In this document: piece after piece, positions 61,026 to 64,000 of the stretch
Position numbering within the stretch: the first letter of the stretch is position 1
Layout: every line of letters starts with the position of its first letter
The notes under the pieces: model-generated
Told to the model about the DNA's origin: nothing
The model's input: only the letters and a program-made list of their open reading frames with translations
The model's database searches: none
Assembly: GCF_024679245.1 (NCBI RefSeq)
Contig: NC_090191.1
Span: 40,359,024-40,423,023 of the forward strand
DNA: 64,000 nucleotides
Direction of reading: 5' to 3'
Origin: Pseudorasbora parva
Taxonomy: Eukaryota; Chordata; Actinopteri; Cypriniformes; Gobionidae
Program-made: the position numbers and the translations under genes

Positions 61026-62465
61026 GCAGTGTAAAATAATATATCCACAATTGTTAATATACAAGTATATTTTACACATACAATTAAAGATAAGTGTTTC
61101 TAGAGAGCCAATGGTGGCTTACGATGCATCTGGGAAATGCAATGGGTAGTTTTCCTCAAAGGATGTATTAATTCCTGGCAGGGGGAAAATGTGAACTGGA
61201 AAAATGGACGCTCACGGTTGCACTCTTTTGGGATTAAAAAGAGTTACGGATTCTCTGCACGCCGACCACAGCAGAGCCAGCATCCTTTGGCTAGCTGTGC
61301 TATTCCTGGGTGACACAGAAAAAGCATCCTCACACACTGCAGTGCTTTTTTAAGCAATTCTGACAATCTTGAGCCAATGGATCGAACACCACAAGCCACT
61401 TGCTGCTTCCGAGCGTCGCTCCTCCTCGAGTCTCTGAGCGACTTTGTGCCAGTGTAATGAATGACTCCATATCACTCTTAATCTCTGGCCATTTGCCGCT
61501 GCAGTAACATGAGCGAGTTCAACGCCACTGGTCACTACGTTCTTGTCCTCATATTGCAGGCAGGAAGATCCACAATCAAGCGGTCTCATTTCAAATGCGT
61601 GAGCAACACGTTTTGGACCTCCAGGTATTGTCAGCGCAGCAGTGAAGGGATCCAGGGAGTCTGTACGCTCGGTAATCCACAGAGATGATGATAAAAAAGG
61701 TGCATTCGAGCAAAAGACGATGCACATGACTCAGTCCTCGGATTGAGATTGCAGTTAGATCATCGGAGGATGTCCCAGGCGTGCTCGCCTAAGAAGAGCA
61801 GACATTGATGCAGCGTCCACATGCCTCAGTGAGCCAGGAAAAGGTCCAAAAAGTGTTAGGGTGTCAATCCTGACGTGATTAGATGTATCTCGCGAGTTTT
61901 AGCACAAATCCCTGTGTTAAATCAGCCTCCAACTGCCTTAAAAAGATCCGCTCTGGACTGGGTTGGGAACAAAACTACAAAGCACACACCATGCATAGAA
62001 TAGGAAGCAATTCAACAGACTATAATGGTGAAAATATTATCCGTTTGTTAACAGCTGTACGCCTATTTATTCATCTATTCATTCCAGACCGCCAAAGACA
62101 AAACAAGGGCTTTGCTTAAAGATCTTCTCACTGAAACACAATGCAAACCGTTCAAGATGCAAGTTCATTTTGATAAAGTAAAACTGCCCATTCAGATATG
62201 CCTGTTTGCATGATATGCTACTGATAATACAGTTTGGTCATACTAGGCATCGATGATGAAGAAAATAAAGTAATTGTATTACTTCTTTATATCATAGTCA
62301 AGCAATATAGAACTTCAAAAGACCACGCATATTTAAATAATACATACTGATGCATATTATAATGTCATGGCCGCAAATTAAATGTAAAAAAAAAAAAATG
62401 AAATTAACACTTATTTTGCAGTGCACACAAAAAAATGGCACAAGCAAAGGGTATTAATCTGATAA
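61026..62465. other. Unassigned non-coding DNA
   Basis: 61150-61870 is balanced and repeat-poor, with a 125-codon minus-strand frame at 61350-61727 lacking a recognised domain. From 62100 it is AT-rich. No exon supported. Confidence 0.4.
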
Positions 62466-62880
62466 TGTGAGACCCTGGAGAACAAAAGCAGTCATAGGTC
62501 GCAAAGGTATATTTGAGGCAATAGCAGATTGTATCGGTCAAAATGTACTTTCTTTATGCCAAAAATCATTAGGATATTTAGTAAAGATCATGTTCAAGAC
62601 CATGAAGATATTTTGTAAAATTGATATATTTACGGTAGGAAATGTATTATTAGTAGTATTATGCATTGCTAAGGACTCCATTTGGACAACTTTAAAAGGG
62701 AATTTTCTCAATATTTTGATTTTTTTGCACCCTCAGATTCCAGATTTTCAATAGTTTTATCAATAGGCCAAATATTGTCCTATCCTAACAAACCATAAAT
62801 CAACGGTCATTATTTATTCAGCTTTCAGATGATGTATAAATCTCAATAAATAACTAAAAAGACTTGTTTTGTGGGCAAAT
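62466..62880 (+). mobile_element. MITE with GACCCTGGA ends, copy 2
   Basis: TGTGAGACCCTGGAGAACAAAAGCAGTCATAG opens a sequence homologous, in opposite orientation, to 17458-17871. The right end near GACTTGTTTTGTGGG is decayed. The 95-codon frame shared with copy 1 follows from sequence homology and not from coding constraint. Confidence 0.8.
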
Positions 62881-64000
62881 CATTGATGTGAATAATCTCA
62901 AAATAGCCAAATTTCATGCCAATAAACAATAGTCTTTAAAAAGCCACATTCGCCAATTTAAAAAAAGCTAAATATAACATATCGATCAGCTCGTGTCCAG
63001 CCAAAGATACACACCCAATCAAACACACCACGACCTGCCAAACGGAGAGCAGCACATGAAGGGCCCAACAGTTTTGTGCTAAACGTGTAGTAGACTAGAG
63101 CTGAACAAACAAGTGTTAATATGATTCACTCGCTGGAAAACCAACAAGTCGAGCCTGTTCAGCCAACAGAGCATTGAATCACACGGGCCTGTCAAGCCCT
63201 CCGTCACCCTCACGGTAATTACTCTTTTTTTTTTTTTAAACAGGGAGGGAAAGAGATTGTGTATGCCTTCAGTGTGCAAGCAGAAGCATTTCTGGAAATG
63301 CTATGGTATGAGCGTATGTGTGTGTGTGTGTGTGTGTGTGTGGGCGGCGATCTGAAATCACTGCTACTGTCAAACAAGCAGGAGAGAGCGAAATTATCCT
63401 CCTTCCGCCAGGAGCCGAACCTCCAACTCACTTGATAAAGCAACGGGCTCCTTCGAACGTATATCCTTCCTCCCATCCGGTGGGTAAATCTAAAAAAGGA
63501 GACACACAATGAGTTTTTGGATGCAAAAGGCATCTTTCTAGAGTGAGTGGCCGCAGCGGGCAGCACATCTCTCCATGATCTGCAGTGCTGTTCGATGCCC
63601 ACAAGCATTGCTGTGTTCCTATTGCATCTGTACACTGCAGATCAACATGTAAATGTGGATCATTCACCTTGCATTGTGACAAAGAAACCGTGCATGCTTT
63701 CATAAAATCAAAATCATGTCAGCCTTATGGAAGTTTCAATATAGAGTGTTATAGAGTATCTCATGCATGTTGTCAAATTATCTGACAGCTGTCAATCAAA
63801 GGAATAGCGCGGGTGGGTGTGTGTGTGTGTGTGTGTGTGGAGGGGGGGGGGATGGATGACCATGCAACCGTTAAGAAATGTGAATGACTAAATGCAAGTT
63901 GTCAAATAGTCCGCGTTCAGGTGTGCTGCATGCATGCAACGCAAACGCAAACGCACTGACATTGCGCGCGTCGCGTCCTGCCACAGCTGCGGTTCTGCAG
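62881..64000. other. Unassigned non-coding DNA
   Basis: GT runs at 63316-63341 and 63816-63839 and a G run at 63842-63850. The last 60 bases are CpG-rich (GCGCGCGTCGCGTC), which might mark the approach to a CpG island beyond the window. The 138-codon minus-strand frame at 63219-63635 includes the CA run and has no known domain. Confidence 0.4.

Noticed and set aside
61350..61727. 125-codon minus-strand frame
   Set aside because: No domain, no start context and no neighbouring exon evidence.
62467..62754. 95-codon frame sharing an IAK..IWTTLK motif with a frame at 17579-17791
   Set aside because: The similarity follows from both being copies of one MITE; neither has a transposase motif and the flanks of the motif differ by frameshifts.
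63219..63635. 138-codon minus-strand frame
   Set aside because: Contains the CA microsatellite and a poly-lysine tail from a T run; no domain.

Overview
The window looks like vertebrate, non-coding, repeat-packed nuclear DNA, most likely from a teleost and probably a cyprinid such as a carp, minnow or danionin. The grounds are very long CA/GT, GA and TA microsatellites, AT-rich intergenic texture, and dense short DNA transposons of types abundant in cyprinids: hAT-like elements with 8-bp target duplications, TTAA-targeting piggyBac- or Kolobok-type elements, and a Tc1 relative. No database was searched, so family names rest on terminal inverted repeats, target duplications and remembered motifs.

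I found no convincing host protein-coding exon, tRNA, rRNA or CRISPR array. The window could be a large intron or an intergenic stretch. Recognisable coding traces belong to transposons: an intact 106-aa BED zinc-finger fragment of a hAT transposase (41689-42009), a broken Tc1-type transposase (about 29549-30299) and a doubtful 73-aa reading frame inside a TTAA element (15291-15512, minus).

Layout. 0-5 kb: AT-rich DNA, microsatellites and one hAT-like element at 4.3 kb. 5.2-5.9 kb: an element interrupted by a 193-bp hAT MITE with perfect 8-bp duplications. 6.4-12.5 kb: microsatellite clusters and a probable TTAA element of about 2.2 kb with GGGGTC/GACCCC palindromes. 12.6 kb: a 61-bp-arm hairpin. 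14.9-19.3 kb: four composite or nested elements around a repeat-free block at 16.6-17.3 kb. 20-22.6 kb: very AT-rich DNA and hAT ends. 23.1 kb: a long-inverted-repeat TTAA element. 24.7-27 kb: large CACT and GA arrays. 27.2-31.2 kb: nested hAT, TTAA and Tc1 elements. 32.4-33.1 kb: TA/TG arrays. 33-41.5 kb: few repeats and no gene. 41.5-42.6 kb: the hAT element carrying the BED finger. 43.7 kb: a GGAT array. 44.9-47.2 kb: a TTAA element holding two later insertions. 48.3-53.3 kb: four well-bounded elements. 54.2 kb: a GA array. 55.3-56.4 kb: a diverged duplication with an insertion in one copy. 57.5-61 kb: a foldback structure with up to four nesting levels. 61-64 kb: mostly unassigned DNA and one element copy.

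No operon-like cooperation exists here. The most informative content is the insertion history, because several insertions can be checked against an uninterrupted copy of the same sequence inside the window. I see no new gene system. The items most worth following are the nested elements, the near-perfect palindromes and the few repeat-free, homeobox-site-like blocks that could be conserved enhancers.
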